Origin: Rhodeus uyekii | Taxonomy: Eukaryota > Chordata > Actinopteri > Cypriniformes > Acheilognathidae | NCBI GenBank assembly: GCA_037043235.1 | Contig: JAWRVZ010000039.1 | Location: 806,001-870,000, forward strand | Reading direction: 5' to 3' | DNA length: 64,000 nt | Shown: positions 19,852 to 34,800 of the stretch, in pieces | How positions within the stretch are numbered: position 1 is the first letter of the stretch | Layout: each line of letters starts with the position of its first letter | The notes under the pieces: generated by a model | Seen by the model: only the letters and a program-made list of their open reading frames with translations | What the model was told of the DNA's origin: nothing | Databases searched by the model: none | Position numbers and translations under genes: made by a program

Positions 19852-22800
19852 ATGGTTAGCAAGACGGATGACATCCCAGCTTCAGTGCCCGTTGATCTGG
19901 CCCGGGATGGCGAGACAGCAAACAGCAAAGACACCAGCAAGACAGCCTTGAAGGACCCGTGTGCCTGCGGTATGAGAGCTTTAAAGCCGTTTCTAGCGTG
20001 AAATCTCTGTGCACTTTTGAGTAAATCAGTTGAGATCTGATGTATAATTGACTGGATAGAGGTCAAAGGGAAGGAGTATCAAAGGACATGATGAGTGTCT
20101 GATTTACACCCATAAACACCATTATCTTTCTGAATTGTGTGTGTGTTTTAAGTCCAGCCTGATGTGGTTTAAGTCCTGCTCTTGATCTGGGTCTGATCAT
20201 GTGTTTGCTGCAGATAAACCCCTTCAGCTCCGCTCTCAGCATCATATTGTCTGTAAGAAGGCAGATGTTCAACGTAAAAAGAAGTGTATTGTTTGGTCAG
20301 GGTTCCCTTCTGATTCTTCGAGTCGTTTCTTAATGTTTGCTTTAAAGCTGAGCGTTAGGTTTAATTCATGAACGTTGAAACTCCTTTGTGTGTTTTTAAT
20401 GGGAGGTCAGTCTTGTTTAGTCGGATGGTGAACTCAAGCAAGTGTTTATTGTGATTTTTATTTTATTTTTCATGTGCCCCATTCATAAGAAACAACTAAA
20501 GTTAATGGACAGTTATCTACAGTTAATTGAAATTTTGTTAAAAAAGGAAGCAGTCATAGATAAATCAAAGTATAATATGATGTAACAGCAAAATATTTAT
20601 TCCTGCTTTTGCTCTAGAAAGTCGACAGCGTGTGCAGATCTGTGATTAATGATTTAGACGTTTTAGTCGTTATTTACTGGGTAACTTTCATTCTCTGCAG
20701 TGTAAAGTGTTGCTGTGTGTGAGATCTTGACGCACATGTTCTGTAATAGCGCGCATGAACACGAATAAACTGAAGGTCACCTTCAGTGGGACGGAACCAT
20801 TGAGACGGAGAGGAGAGCGGGTTTCACTACGACTTTAATTGTAGGTCACTCTGTTGAATGTGGAGAAATGGCCAACATAACTTATTATATCGAGAAGTTT
20901 AAAACATTTACTTGAAGAAAATATTGTGTTAGTATTGTGTAGGTCGTTTAAGCGCGCGTGTGTTTATCGCCCACCCCTCCTGTTTTCATTCAGAAAAGTG
21001 TTGCGCTCCTCGACCCGGACGCGGAAGTAGCTGCACATGGAAAGTCATGGTGCATGTATGCCGATAGAAGGTTATTGCTACCAGTTAAATAAAGAGGGAT
21101 CTATTAGGTGAGTGTTGGAATTACACAGTTTGCCTAGCACGTAAGAGCGATACTGTAATTTACGACTGATTTTCGAGCTTCAAGCTGTCATTAGATCGTT
21201 TTAGAGCAAATAGCCGGCTGTTATGCGCACTGTCAGTTAGCAAACCGCTGCAGTCCGTGTCACATTTAACGAGACCTTGGGAGAGACCGACTGTCATTAT
21301 GGATCCGGACAGCTGTGGAGTTGCTCATTCTGACAACATGTTTATGTTGAATTTGCTCGAGATGATGCGTTGGTTGTGACTGATTTGTTCTCTATAATCT
21401 GTGGATTTTCTGGCTGGATAATAGATGTCTTTGTGTATTTGGCATGTATGCAGTTACATTATGATTATATACTGAATAAATATTAATAAAACCATCTGGG
21501 AAGCTGGGTAGACCAATTTTGGTTTGCTACTTGGTTGCCTAATAAGTGTTGTTCATCCTCATTCCACTTTTCTTTTTTTCTTTTTTTTGATCAAATGTTT
21601 TTGGAGATGCTCATAATTTTCCTCATTCAAAAGCATTTTGCACAAAGATATTAATACTTAAAAAGATTAATCTCAGTTCATCTAGCCTATTGAAGCGTTA
21701 TTTTACATATAATGATCTTATAATCAGCTAAAACATGCCTCTTTAAACCTATATTTATGGACTTGTATTCACTTGCAGTATAAAAACAAATCATGGCTGA
21801 CTTAAAAAAAAAAGTGTACCTTTTGCATAACTTAGATTTGGACAAACTTCCTTTAGCTTTTTTAACTTTATCAGTGCCAAATGTTCAGTCACCACGTGCT
21901 GTTGTCCCGTCGCATCATGTCGCTCCACAGGGGATCTGTATGGGCTGCAGCCTCACTTAAGTCTCATTTAGGCCACTGTGATCTCAGTTGTGAAAGTCTG
22001 GCAGGTGTCCATTGTGGTGTGTGACCGCAGGTTTAACTGCTGCTTTGTGCTGCTGCCATTTAGTAAATTCACTTCTTTTTTGTGGTGTTGTTAAAGCCCT
22101 GTTGTTGTCCCAATGGGACTTTGCACTTACGTTTTACTTTAGCAAATACACTTTGGCACAGGGAAAACAAGAAGTTTGGCTAGTAGGGATTGCAATAGTG
22201 AAATATATCTGTCCTAACTCCTTTTAATGATTTATCTGCATACGGTTGCAAATTAATCGTCAGAGTTTTATTTCTATGTCAAACTTGTCTGAACCTCTGC
22301 AGCCGTGCCTTATGTGAAGCATGTGTTAATGTATTAAACTCAACACTGTTTACACCATGTAGATTGAGATGGGCTTAAAGGATAAGGGATGGAGTGTAAA
22401 GTCTTAGAACATGTTCAACTTTAGTATCATAGGGAGATTAGCAAATCAGTATAGCCTAATGTAAACGGTTTTCGTCTGATCCTCCAGCCTTCAAATTCAC
22501 TAAATGTGGCATACATGGCCCCTGGACTTCACCCAGATGAGTGAGAGGTAGAACTGAAGGACAGGACGATTTACTATGGGGGTGTGCGATACTGAGGCAT
22601 GAACATAATGCACATTTAAAAGCCAGCCATTTTTGTGATAGTTCACTGGATTACTTGGCTTGAAATAATTTTAGGGATTGCTTCTCAGTCAGGAGCTTGG
22701 GGACTCGCAATCTTTCAAGGAGAACTTGAGATGGTTTTAAAAAAAGTTAAAGCCACAAATTAAATGTATTCTTTAGTTTAATTCATCCCTCCATTAGCTT

Positions 22801-25800
22801 TTTTTTTATTTATTTTTTTTATAAGCAGGGTTCTTACAATTTTTGAAAACATGGATATCTGAGATTTTAAGTGTTATTTCTAAAATTAAGTACATTCATA
22901 AGATGGTAAAGTTCCAGGAGTATTATTATGTTTTTAATAACTGATGTACAAAACAGGCTAAGTGCTCTAAAAATACTACCCTTTTTTTTAAATATATTTT
23001 TTATTTTTATAAAATCCTTAGTCTTTGGAGTCAAAAAGGTTGAGGGCCACTGCTTTAGGTTATAGGTTCCCGTGTGGAAATCCAGATTTCAGTGTTCTTT
23101 CATTTTGTCATTCTGATCAGGGTTATTGGTGAACTAAAATGAAACCCATAAACATTTTAGTTTGAAATAAAAATAATAAACTATAGAAAAACTTATTTTA
23201 TTTCAGCTAGATACCAAGGCAAGATTTTCTCCTTGCAGTGTACTACAAAAACTACAGCTTAAAAAAGGAATAACTTAAACGGCAAAATAAAATATAAAAA
23301 TAAAGTCATTACAAATATTAATGTCAATGATACTGAAATAACACCATTTCTGATATGAAAATTAAGACAAAAAAGACATTATTGAGACTTTTAACAAATA
23401 ACATCAAATTGCGACTCTTTTTACGTTGATCGGTGACCAGCTTTGAGGATATTGTCCTGTTTTCTATTCCTTTTCTATTTTAATCCAAAATACTTAGAGC
23501 ACACCTTTAACAGAATTTCCCTGCTGTAAAGTGGTTCAACATTTTTGTTAGGCGCTCCTGTGCTTAAAACCACCAAACCTAATACTCCTGATTAGATTTG
23601 GATTGGATTGGGGGAGATCTGTGGAAACACTCAATCTAAAGCAAGATAAAATACCCATATGGTGCCGCTCGGTCTGAAGAAACGGTCTGTTCCGGTTTGA
23701 ACTGGAGGTGGCTGCTATAAGTGACTGAAACGAAGCTCAAGCTCCACATTCCTTTTAGACAGTGAAAATAAATTGCTCATTGCATGCTATTTACACTTAG
23801 ACACAAGTATATCGTACATAAATTGCCCTTTAAAGTAATTGTATATGTTGATTGGGTTTTTTTTAAGCTTGTCTGTTTGATCCACCTCCCCTGTTGTCCT
23901 CGGTGTCTGTAGTCGAGACCAGCTGCTTGTTGCCATAGCCGTGACCATTAAGGAGAGCCAAGGACATGTTGCAGTTGTCTAAAGCAAACAGGGTATTTCA
24001 GCTGTGAGTTACGGCTGAGACAGCTGTGGCATTCAAAAACATGTCTGCCTGTGCAGGAATCTCAAATCTTTGTCATCTTATTCTATTCAGTGAATGACAA
24101 AACATGCAGATCTGTGAGAGTGAATCAATCATTAAAGCAGATTGGACCTCCTCATACAGTTGAGTCAGATGATATTGCACCACCACCGGTCCTGCTATAT
24201 TCATTCAGCCAGAGAGCTTGCTGGGAATGATTGCCCTCCCGAGACCCAGGACTTAACCTGTTGCCATGGAGATCTCCATGACAGCTCAACTTAGTGCAGT
24301 GGGGGCTATATTATACACTGTGTGTGTGTGTGAAGTGTCACATGTCGCATGGCCTCAGAAGTGTGCACTAGTTGGCTGACCTACTGGTAAAAGTCCACTA
24401 GCCTTCATGCAACTCCTTCAGGCTAAGCAGTACCTGTTAAACAACAAGCTAAGTGATTACTAAGAGTAACGTCTTTCTCAAAAATATAGAGGGCTGTAAC
24501 TTATGAATTTAAGATAATCATCTAATATAATGATTGTTGGAAAAGTGTAATTATATGCTATTGTAGTATGCATATTTTGAAGTAACTTTATATTTTCAGT
24601 TTTTATTGCAATTCTAGTTTTTTAGTAAGTTTGTGCTTTTTGTAATTTATTATTTAAAAAATATAAATAATTATAATTCAAATTAATTTTTTGCTCCTTT
24701 TCGTTTTAAGTAATTTTAGTACTTCAATGAGTTTGTCCCGGAAGCATTAAGTGCATGTTTTTAGTTTTCCGTCCAATATTTGTTTCAAGTTTATTTCAAT
24801 TACTAAAAATTTAGTTTAGTGAATAACAAAACCGTTTTTAATAGGAATGATCAATGAGCAATCAATTAGAAAAAAAGACAGTGGAGCCATTGGCTCCTAA
24901 AATGAAACATTTAAGTTTTATTTTATAGAAATCATTATATTGATAACATGAAGTTGCTTTTTCATATAAAATAAAAATATTTGAATATGCATATAAAACA
25001 TTGTTATATAAAGTATGATCTTTAATGTCGTATAAAATAGTTCCTGTGTTATGCTTTCACTCTAGTGATCTTATATTTATGCTGTTTTCAGTTTAAACAT
25101 TCACAGTCTGATTCTAATCACAACTCAAGCAAGTTTGAAACTGTTTTATGAAGACTTGATTAACTGGTTTATAAGTCTTTTGTTTGGTGTGCTAGGTTGT
25201 GTTTTGCCTTTTCTCTGAGGATGTAATTAACACCACCTCACAAGTTATGTCAAAACGTCTTGCATTTTAATAAAATATATATATTTTTGAACACTTTAAT
25301 TTCTCTACCCTCAGGCCACCGTGGAGACACAGCAGTGATGAACGGGGACGCTGGTCACGATCAGACCGATGAGGCTGATTCCAAGCAAGATGGCAGTGCC
25401 GATGCAGACGCTGCAGAGGACGCTAACGAACAGGAAGTTATCGTAATTCAAGACACTGGCTTCACTGTGAAGATCCAAGCACCAGGAACCGAACCCTTTG
25501 ACCTTCAAGTGAGCCCTGTTCTTGCACTGACTGCTCCGCACACTGACGTTTGTAACAAAATATTGTAACAAAATCTGTGGTTCCTACTTAGGTGTCACCA
25601 CAAGAGATGGTGCAAGAGATCCACCAAGTACTGATGGACCGCGAGGACACGTGTCACCGCACCTGCTTCTCCTTGCAGCTCGACGGCAACGTACTTGACA
25701 ACTTTGCTGAGCTCAAGTCCATTGAGGGCCTTCAGGAAGGCTCCCTTCTCAAAGTGGTTGAAGGTACAATTCAAACCTTCTATCCTAAAGGGTTGGTTCC

Positions 25801-28800
25801 CTTCAAATTGTTCTAAACCTGTCTAACTTTCTTTGTTCTGCTGACGAAATTGAGGAATGTTTGTAACCGAACAGATCACGGGCCTCAATGACTATCATAG
25901 TCAATAGGGCTTTAGATCTGATTGGTTAAAACATTCTTCTTGTCTTACAAACATATCTTTGTGTAGAGTAGAACTAAGACATTTATTCAGGTTTGGACTA
26001 ATTTTAGAGTGACTAAACGTGACAGAATTTATTTTTCTGAGCATGTGATTTGAAGGTACTGGGCTTTCAACATTTGTTTCCTTCCTGTAGAGCCGTACAC
26101 AGTGCGTGAAGCTCGCATTCACGTCCGTCACATCAGAGACCTGCTGAAGAGTCTGGATCCATCAGACGCTTATAATGGAGTGGACTGCAACTCCCTCTCG
26201 TTCCTCAGCGTCTTCACGGATGGAGATCTTGGAGGTCTGTGTCAGGAATAAATGAAGTCTTAAAAGTTGTCTAGGAGATTGACGGCAGGTATTCAATGGT
26301 ATGTTTGCTCTTACCTCTGCAGATACTGGGAAACGCAAAAAGAAGGGCAGTGAACTTGAGCAGATTGATTGCACACCGCCTGAACACATTCTGCCAGGCA
26401 GCAAAGAGCGTCCTTTGGTTCCCCTTCAGCCACAGAACAAAGACTGGAAGGTGAGAGTAGATTACAGATTTTATGACTCTTTTATGATGTCTAGTTTTCT
26501 TTTTGAGATTGATTTACTTTTCCCTTGTCCGTCTGTCTACAGCCTATGCAGTGCCTGAAGGTCTTGACAATGAGTGGCTGGAACCCACCGCCTGGCAATA
26601 GAAAGATGCACGGAGACCTTATGTATCTGTACATCGTGACGGTTGAGGACAGACACGTCAGCATCACTGCCTCCACCCGTGGATTCTACCTCAATCAGTA
26701 AGTGACTTTATTATGCTGCCCTCTAGAGTACTTGATTCTGATCGGCCAAAATGGCATTTCATGATCAATTTCATCAACAGTCGGGTTCTAGAAGTGTAAG
26801 ACCCATTTATTTTCTTAGTCTTTGTAATGAGCTACGGTTATAAACAAATGTTATGTTTTTTTGAAGCCATCACTCTGCATTAATGAATCTGTAGCTCTCT
26901 TCTGCTCTCTTTACCCTTGAGCAAGGCGAGTGTGTTTTCAACTCTGTGTTCATTTGGATGGGTGAAATGCAGAGCACAAATTCTGGGTATGGGACACTAT
27001 ACTTGGCAACACATCACGTCACTTTCAATTTTTCGTAGGTCCTCTACTTACATCTTCAACCCCAAGCCAGCCAACCCCAGCTTCCTCAGCCACTCTCTAG
27101 TGGAGCTGCTGAGCCAGATTAGCCCTACCTTCAAGAAGAACTTCACTGCTCTGCAAAAGAAGAGGTAATGCACTAATACTGATTTAGATTATCTTCGAAC
27201 TAATAAAGATATCCTTTTGCACAGAATTGACACTGGCCTGTTTAAAGAGTCATGAACCATTTTATCTCAGGGCCCGTCCACACGGAGACGCGTATCACTG
27301 TAGCCGCATACATTTCTTATCGGATTGGCGTTCCGTCCACACGGATCCGGCGTTTTGGCAGACTGAATCCGCTCTTTTGATACCGTGTCCTAAAGTGGAT
27401 AGATCTGAATCCGACACCCTTGCGGTCTCGTGTGGACGGCCAAACCATATATTTTTTGTGAACCGATGATGTCATCACATCACGTGTCGGCTGCGTCACA
27501 GTAACAGCAACAGTGTTGCCAGATTGGACCGAAGATTTCCAGCCCAACTACAGCTTAAAACCCTCCCATTTAAAAAAAAAAAAAAAAAAACCCAGCCCAA
27601 AGTGCATACTCTTATAAATAATGAAAAATGTTGAGAGATTTTATGCATCAAAAACCATCCCAAATTTTATCAATCAGCCCAATGCATTTTTTCCCGATCG
27701 GACCTGACCAAAAGGTAACTAGCAATCTGGCAACAACAATGCGCATGCTCAAAGTCTTCTTCTCTGTGTATAGTGTATTGACGGTGGCAGAATTACAGCG
27801 CCCCATACTGGTCTGGCATATATACTACACCGTTATCAGTCGGTTTTAGTGGTCTCATGTGGACGCTGATATTTCTTGCGCCGACGCAGTGTTTATGATC
27901 GGATAGGGAATGCACCGGCATCGTGTGGCTGTGGCCTAGCTGATTTCCACTTAGCATTAACACCCTACTCAGGAGTGTGATAAAGGACACCTGGAAGCTC
28001 AGTATGTCAGCATACTTTTTTGTGCATTATCAAAATGCAGTAGCGCTATGATGTCCAATGTGGTTGCAAAATCAGAAACCCTTCTTTCAGAGAAATATGC
28101 TATTGTTATGACAGCTGCTATTTTCAAACTGTTTTTTCTTCATTTAGATTTGAGTAAGATTCTAATATATTAATATTAATTGATTAAATGCATTGAAATC
28201 ATTGAGACCCTCTAGTTGAGAATATCTGGTCTAAATGTTTATTTGTCACAGTTTTACCCCCATCTTCATTATGTTGTTCCGTTGTGCTATTGATAGGGTA
28301 CAAAGACATCCATTTGAGAGAATAGCTACTCCCTTCCAAGTGTACAGCTGGACTGCACCACAGATCGACCATGCCATGGACTGTGTGAGAGCTGAGGATG
28401 CATACACCTCCCGTCTGGGTTATGAAGAGCACATACCTGGCCAAGTATGTCCTAAAAAGCTGTAATTTTGGGTGCGTTTAAAAAAAAAAATACATCGCTT
28501 TTAACATTTCGTGTTCTCTGTGATAGACCAGAGATTGGAACGAGGAGCTTCAGACAACCAGAGAGCTTTCTCGTAAGAACCTGCCTGAGCGCCTGCTGAG
28601 AGAGCGAGCCATATTCAAGGTGAACACACAAGCACTATGTTCAGAACAAGTATGTTTTCATTTGATCATTTATTCAGCTCACAAATACACTTGTTCCTCA
28701 GGTTCATAGCGATTTTGCCGCCGCAGCGACGCGTGGTGCGATGGCTGTGATCGATGGGAACGTAATGGCGATCAATCCTGGAGAGGAGACGCGTATGCAG

Positions 28801-31800
28801 ATGTTCATCTGGAACAACATTTTCTTCAGCTTGGGCTTTGATGTACGCGACCACTACAGAGAGTTGGGCGGAGACGCTGCCGCCCACGCTGCTCCTACCA
28901 ATGACTTGAACGGGGTGAGGGCATACAGTGCAGTGGATGTGGAGGGGCTCTACACCTTGGGCACGGTGGTGGTGGACTACAGAGGTTACCGTGTAACCGC
29001 TCAGTCCATCATCCCTGGCATCTTGGAGCGGGAGCAGGAGCAGAGTGTAATCTATGGCTCTATTGACTTCGGCAAGACCGTAGTGTCCCATCCCAAGTAT
29101 CTGGAGTTTTTGGAGAAGACCAGCCGCCCCCTGAAGGTGCAACGGCATGCTGTGCTCAATGAGAAAGATGCTTCTGTAGAGCTTTGCTCCTCTGTGGAGT
29201 GTAAGGGTATCATTGGCAATGATGGGCGCCATTACATCCTGGACCTATTACGTACGTTCCCTCCTGACCTCAACTTCCTGCCAGTGGAGGGAGAAGAGCT
29301 CACCCCCGAGAGCAAGAAGCTGGGTTTCCCCCGGCCACATCGCCATCGCCTGGCTTGCTTGCGCCAGGAGCTCATTGAGGCCTTTGTAGAGCACAGGTGT
29401 GTTCCTGCTACTGAGTAAAAAGAAAAAATCTGAGTAAAATTGCTCTTCCATTTGTTGTCTAATGAAAGTATGGTTTCAAAGAAGCACCATAAAGTGATCT
29501 CTTAAGAATGAAGCCATACAATAGCTTTGTAATGGGAATGGAGTAAGCCAACATTTTAGGCATAGCGCTCAAATATAGCACTCCAGTATAGCACTCAAAT
29601 TTCAGATTTCAGAAAATTCTTTAAATATGTAGGACAGCAAATGCAATTTGAAAACGGGTCATGTTTAATATATAATATATTAATATATTTTATAGGTCAT
29701 CTTGATTAATATTTTTATTATTAGTAACTGCTAATACAAAATTAAAAAGTAAAATGGGTAAATATTTTTAAAGAAATGCATATTGCATGGATTACTAATA
29801 ATATTAAGATCAATAATAACAATTATTAATTTTAGTAACTAGTAAAGATTGATTTTTACCACCGTTTTAATTTGATACTAGTTACAACAACTAATTATTA
29901 TTATTATTAATAACTTACAAAACAAATGAAATCCATAATCGTTATTATAATATAGAAACTAAACAAATATCATTTTGTAATATTAAATCATCAGGTGCAC
30001 TATTTTTACAGTATGTAAAGTAAATAATACTAAATAAAGTGCACCCAATAATTTAATTGTCATTAACGATTTATTTTGAATCAATGTAAAATCTTTTTGT
30101 AACCACACAACTGAAATGCCGTAGTTATCCAACTCAATTCAGTCACTTCTCTATAACTTGTTTGTTTTCTTAAACATTTGAGCTAGTAAATACTTTGCTT
30201 GAACATGATTCAGATGTAAAATATTACAAAATGTATGTTTTTGTTTTTTTGTAATTTTATCTATTATGAATTTCTTTTTTTTTTGTACATTGGAATCGTT
30301 GAGCTGATCACCAAATGTGTAAAGCATATTGATCTATCTTTATATTTACATTAATTTTGTTAATGTTGTTAATATTAGAATTGGTTTATTCTTAGTAACT
30401 CTAACAAAAAAGAAAGTTAACCATATGTAGCTAAGTAAATAATTACATAGTTTAGTTAGTGATTACTATTAAAAGTGTAAAAAAAACTTAAATGATCCAT
30501 AGAAAATGTGTACGTGCAGAATATAGGTCATTTTAAGTATTTAGTCTTCTCCTTCAGTTGATAACTTGAATATCCTGAAAGCTAATTTGTCCGAGTGTGT
30601 AAATGTCATCCTCTTGCCTCAGATATCTCCTCTTCATGAAGATGGCAGCACTCCAGCTGATGCAGCAGAAAGCAAACAAAGACAAAACCGCAGCCCTGCA
30701 AGACACAAGCACTGTAGACATGGAGTCTGAAAGCAAATCACAGGCTCTTGAAGCATCTGAAAAGGTTCCTGGCGACACGCCAACCTCTCCAACTTCCTCT
30801 GAATCCACTCTTACCCCTGATGACTCAGAGGTAACGACTGTGTCCGAAAACTCTGCTCCTGAGAACCAGGAAGCCCCAGCTGATCTGAAAGCTCAAGTTC
30901 CTACAGCAAACGCCAACGGTACTCATGAGCCTTCCGCTCCAGAGAGGCAGAATGGAGGGTGTGATGGCCTCTTGGAGGGTAAGGAAGCTGATGAAATAAT
31001 TCCTGGACTTGCCCAAGCTAAAGAGCTGGCCGAGTCCTTAGCAGCAGAAGATGGATCAGGTATTGGTACGTCCTGTGAGCGACCGAAAAGAGCATGAGAG
31101 GGAACAAGAGCAAGAGCTGGCAGAGACATGCACGCATTCTGTTTCCCTCTCACTTTTTCTGAGCTTAACTTCATCTGAGTTCTGTCATCAACTCAGTAGA
31201 TATCCTGCTATTGTCTTTTTCATTTGCTTTCTGTGTTTATTCAGTGCATCTCTCCTCTTGCTGTATGCTCATGTTCTCTCTGAGGCTCATTAAAGGAGAC
31301 TAGGATCTCCTAGATTGGCTTTGTAATAATCTGGCACTACTGTGTTGGGACTTCGGTTTATTATCCCCACGTCTTTTGCCTGACAACAGTCTCCCTTCTA
31401 ATCTTTCTCTGTGGTGTGTCTTAGAAAACCTGAGATTTACCAATAAAAACCCAATTAATTTGTGTGTAGGAATAACTTGTGGTGATGGTGGTCTTATATC
31501 CCTGTTGTTAATAATAGAAACCAGGATTTTTCAAACTTTATATGCATGTTTTAATATTCATATTTAATCTTTCAGTAACCCTTTACATTAAGATTTCATT
31601 TGTTTGCATTAACGAACATGAACTAACCATGAACAATACATTTGTTAATCTTTGTTAACGTTAGTTTATACAACTCCAGCTGTTCATTGTTTATTTCGTA
31701 TTTTAATGTTAACAAATGCAACTTTTTAATTGGTACATAAACAGCATTTAATCTGTTAAAGTGCAGTTAATTATTCAATTGCTAACTAATGAAAGCTTAT

Positions 31801-34800
31801 TGTAAAGTGTTACCTATATTTCAAATATATTTGAACATTTTTGTTAATCTTCATATATAAAATGTAATCAATTTGTGCAATTTATACTAAGATTCAGAAC
31901 TCTACTCCCTCTGTCCAAAATAGCTTTTATTGAAACTACTTCGATTTTGTCACAAAGTGTGATGAAAGACTGCCTCTGCAGAACCACATCAATATACACT
32001 CACCTTGATTATTAGGAACCCCTGTTCAATTTCTCGTTAATGCAATTATCTAATCAAGCAGTCACATGGCAGTTGCTTCAATGCATTTAGTGGTGTGGTC
32101 CTGGTCAAGACAATCTCCTGAACTCCAAACTGAATGTCAGAATGGAAAAGAAAGGTGATTTAAGCTATTTTGAGTGTGGCACACCATTTCAAGAATGGTG
32201 TGAAAAGGGAAAAATATCCAGTATGCGGCAGTCCTGTGGGCGAAAATGCCTTGTTGATGCCAGAGGTCAGAGGACAATGGGCCGACTGATTCAAACTGAT
32301 AGAAGAGCAACTTTGACTGAAATAACCACTTGTTACAACCGAGGTATGCAGCAAAGCATTTTTGAAGCCACAACACGCACAACCTTAAGGCGCATGGGGT
32401 ACAACAGCAGAAGACCCCACCGGGTATCACTCATCTCCACTACAAATAGGAAAAAGAGGCTACAATTTGCACGAGTTCACCAAAATTGGACAGTTGAAGA
32501 CTGGAAAAATGTTGCCTGGTCTGATGAGTCTCGATTTCTGTTGAGACATTCAGTTGGTAGAGACAGAATTTGGCGTAAACAGAATGAGAACATGGATCCA
32601 TCATGCCTTGTTACCACAGTGCAGGCTGGTGGTGGTGGTGTAATGGTGTGTGGGATGTTTTCTTGGCACACTTTAGGCCCCTTAGTGCCAATTGGAAATC
32701 GTTTAAATGCCATGGCCTACCTGAGCATTGTTTCTGACCATGTCCATCCCTTTATGACCACCATGTGCCCATCCTCTGATGCTGCTTCCAGCAGGATAAT
32801 GCACCATGTCACAAAGTTTGAATAATTTCAAATTGGTTTCTTGAACATGACAATGAGTTCACTGTACTAAAATGGCCCCCACAGTCACCAGATCTCAACC
32901 CAATAGAGCATCTTTGGGATGTGGTGGAACGGGAGCTTCATGTCCTGGATGTGCATCCCACAAATCTCCACCAACTACAAGATGCTATCCTGTCAATATG
33001 GCCAACATTTCTAAAGAATGCTTTCAGCACCTTGTTGAATCAATGCCACGTAGAATTAAGGCAGTTCTGAAGGCAAAAGCGGGTCAAACACAGTATTTGT
33101 ATGGTGTTCCTAATAATCCTTTAGGTCAGTGTATATCATCTGCATCTTTGGCCCCGTCCACAGGGCATTAGTGACACGAGAAGGAGAGAATAGTGGAACG
33201 GGATCACTGGGCTAAAAATAACATTACCTTCCAAAGCAAAGTGTTCATTTAATTTCAATTACGTGAATGTCTCGGTACTCGGTAAATGATCGGTACATTT
33301 CACGGTGTATTCTTTGGTAAATCAGTCATAATTTCTGCGCAGACTTTGCAAACAGACATTTATTGTAAGATGTGGACTTTTCACTGTTAGGTGACCTCAA
33401 CAGCTGTAATAATAAAAACGTAGTAAAAGCAGTCACGCTCCTTCAAATCAGAGGAATAAAAAATAAAAATTGTAGACCACTAGTTTGTAAACCCCTGATT
33501 TAACCAAACACCTTATAATGGTTATCAATAACTTTATGATCTTATTTTTATTATTAATATTCTAATGTTTTGGTTTTCTTTATGGTGTATTCATGTTGAT
33601 ATTTTGTGGAACATTTGCCTTATCACAGACCCTAAAAGCCGAGAGGTGGTCCTCAACGCCTGTAAAGCTGTGGGCTCCATCAGCAACACATCTTTCGACA
33701 TTCGCTTTAATCCAGATATCTTCTCTCCAGGTAGTTATTATTTTTTTGAGGGTGATTTATCTTTTTGACAATATGGCCAAAGATGGTCACATGACCTCAT
33801 CCATCTCTTACAGGAGTACGCTTCCCAGATGACAGCGCTGAGGACATCCAGAAGCAGAAGCAGCTTCTCAAAGATGCTGCAGCCTTCCTAGTGTCTTGCC
33901 AGATCCCTTCTTTTGTTAGTGATTTAAGCAACTGCTTTCTCAACAAACAAAAAAATTGTATTAAAGCCATAATCCATGAAAGGCTGTGATTAAGTCATTT
34001 GAATGCTTAAGTAGTTTATTGATATTATAAAACGGCAGTGATAAAATAATCCACTTTTCAATAAATATTCGAAAAAGATATTCTGAATAAATAATTCCCC
34101 CAAATTATATAAGTCACTATTCTAACCATATGCTGTTTACGGTCTCCAAGCAACTTGACATTAATATTGGAGTTGAATTTACATGGTATCTATAGCAAGG
34201 ATAGAATTTAACTTGGTTTTTACCTTTGTGCAGGTAAAAGACTGTTTAGATCACAGCTCTTTACCTATGGATGGAGCAACAATGACAGAAGCCCTTCATC
34301 AGCGTGGCATTAATGTGCGATATCTTGGTACTGCGCTGGAGTTTGTGGACACCATGCCAGCAAAAGCACAACTTGAACACATATATGTAAGTGAAGGGTC
34401 ATTTTGTCGCACTTTATTTTACAGCCCTGTTCTGCATGCACATACTATGGACTTATAGTTACTACTAGGGATGTGCGTTACTATTAATTTGATAGTTGTC
34501 TAAATGGAAGTTTTATAACAGTCTAGTCTAAAAGTAAGAACACGAGAAGAATGTAATTAAAAATGTAATAAACGAAAGCGGTATCAATGTAATAAAAACT
34601 ATTATCTGAGTCTCAATAGTGCTACTACTTAATGTAGCACCGTATATGTGCGTATGTGTCGGTTTCCATGGTGTTACCCATGACAATGAGTTTACTAAAT
34701 GGGTAAATAAAAAAGTGTTTGTGTGTGTGTGTGTGTGTAATATTTATTTCAGTGCAAACAGGATCACAGTGGCGACAGTTGTAGTGAATGATGATTTGCT

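Noticed and set aside
28666..29232. 188-codon frame on the minus strand
   Set aside because: It lies exactly opposite cluh exon 10, whose sense frame encodes conserved Cluh sequence; it is a shadow.
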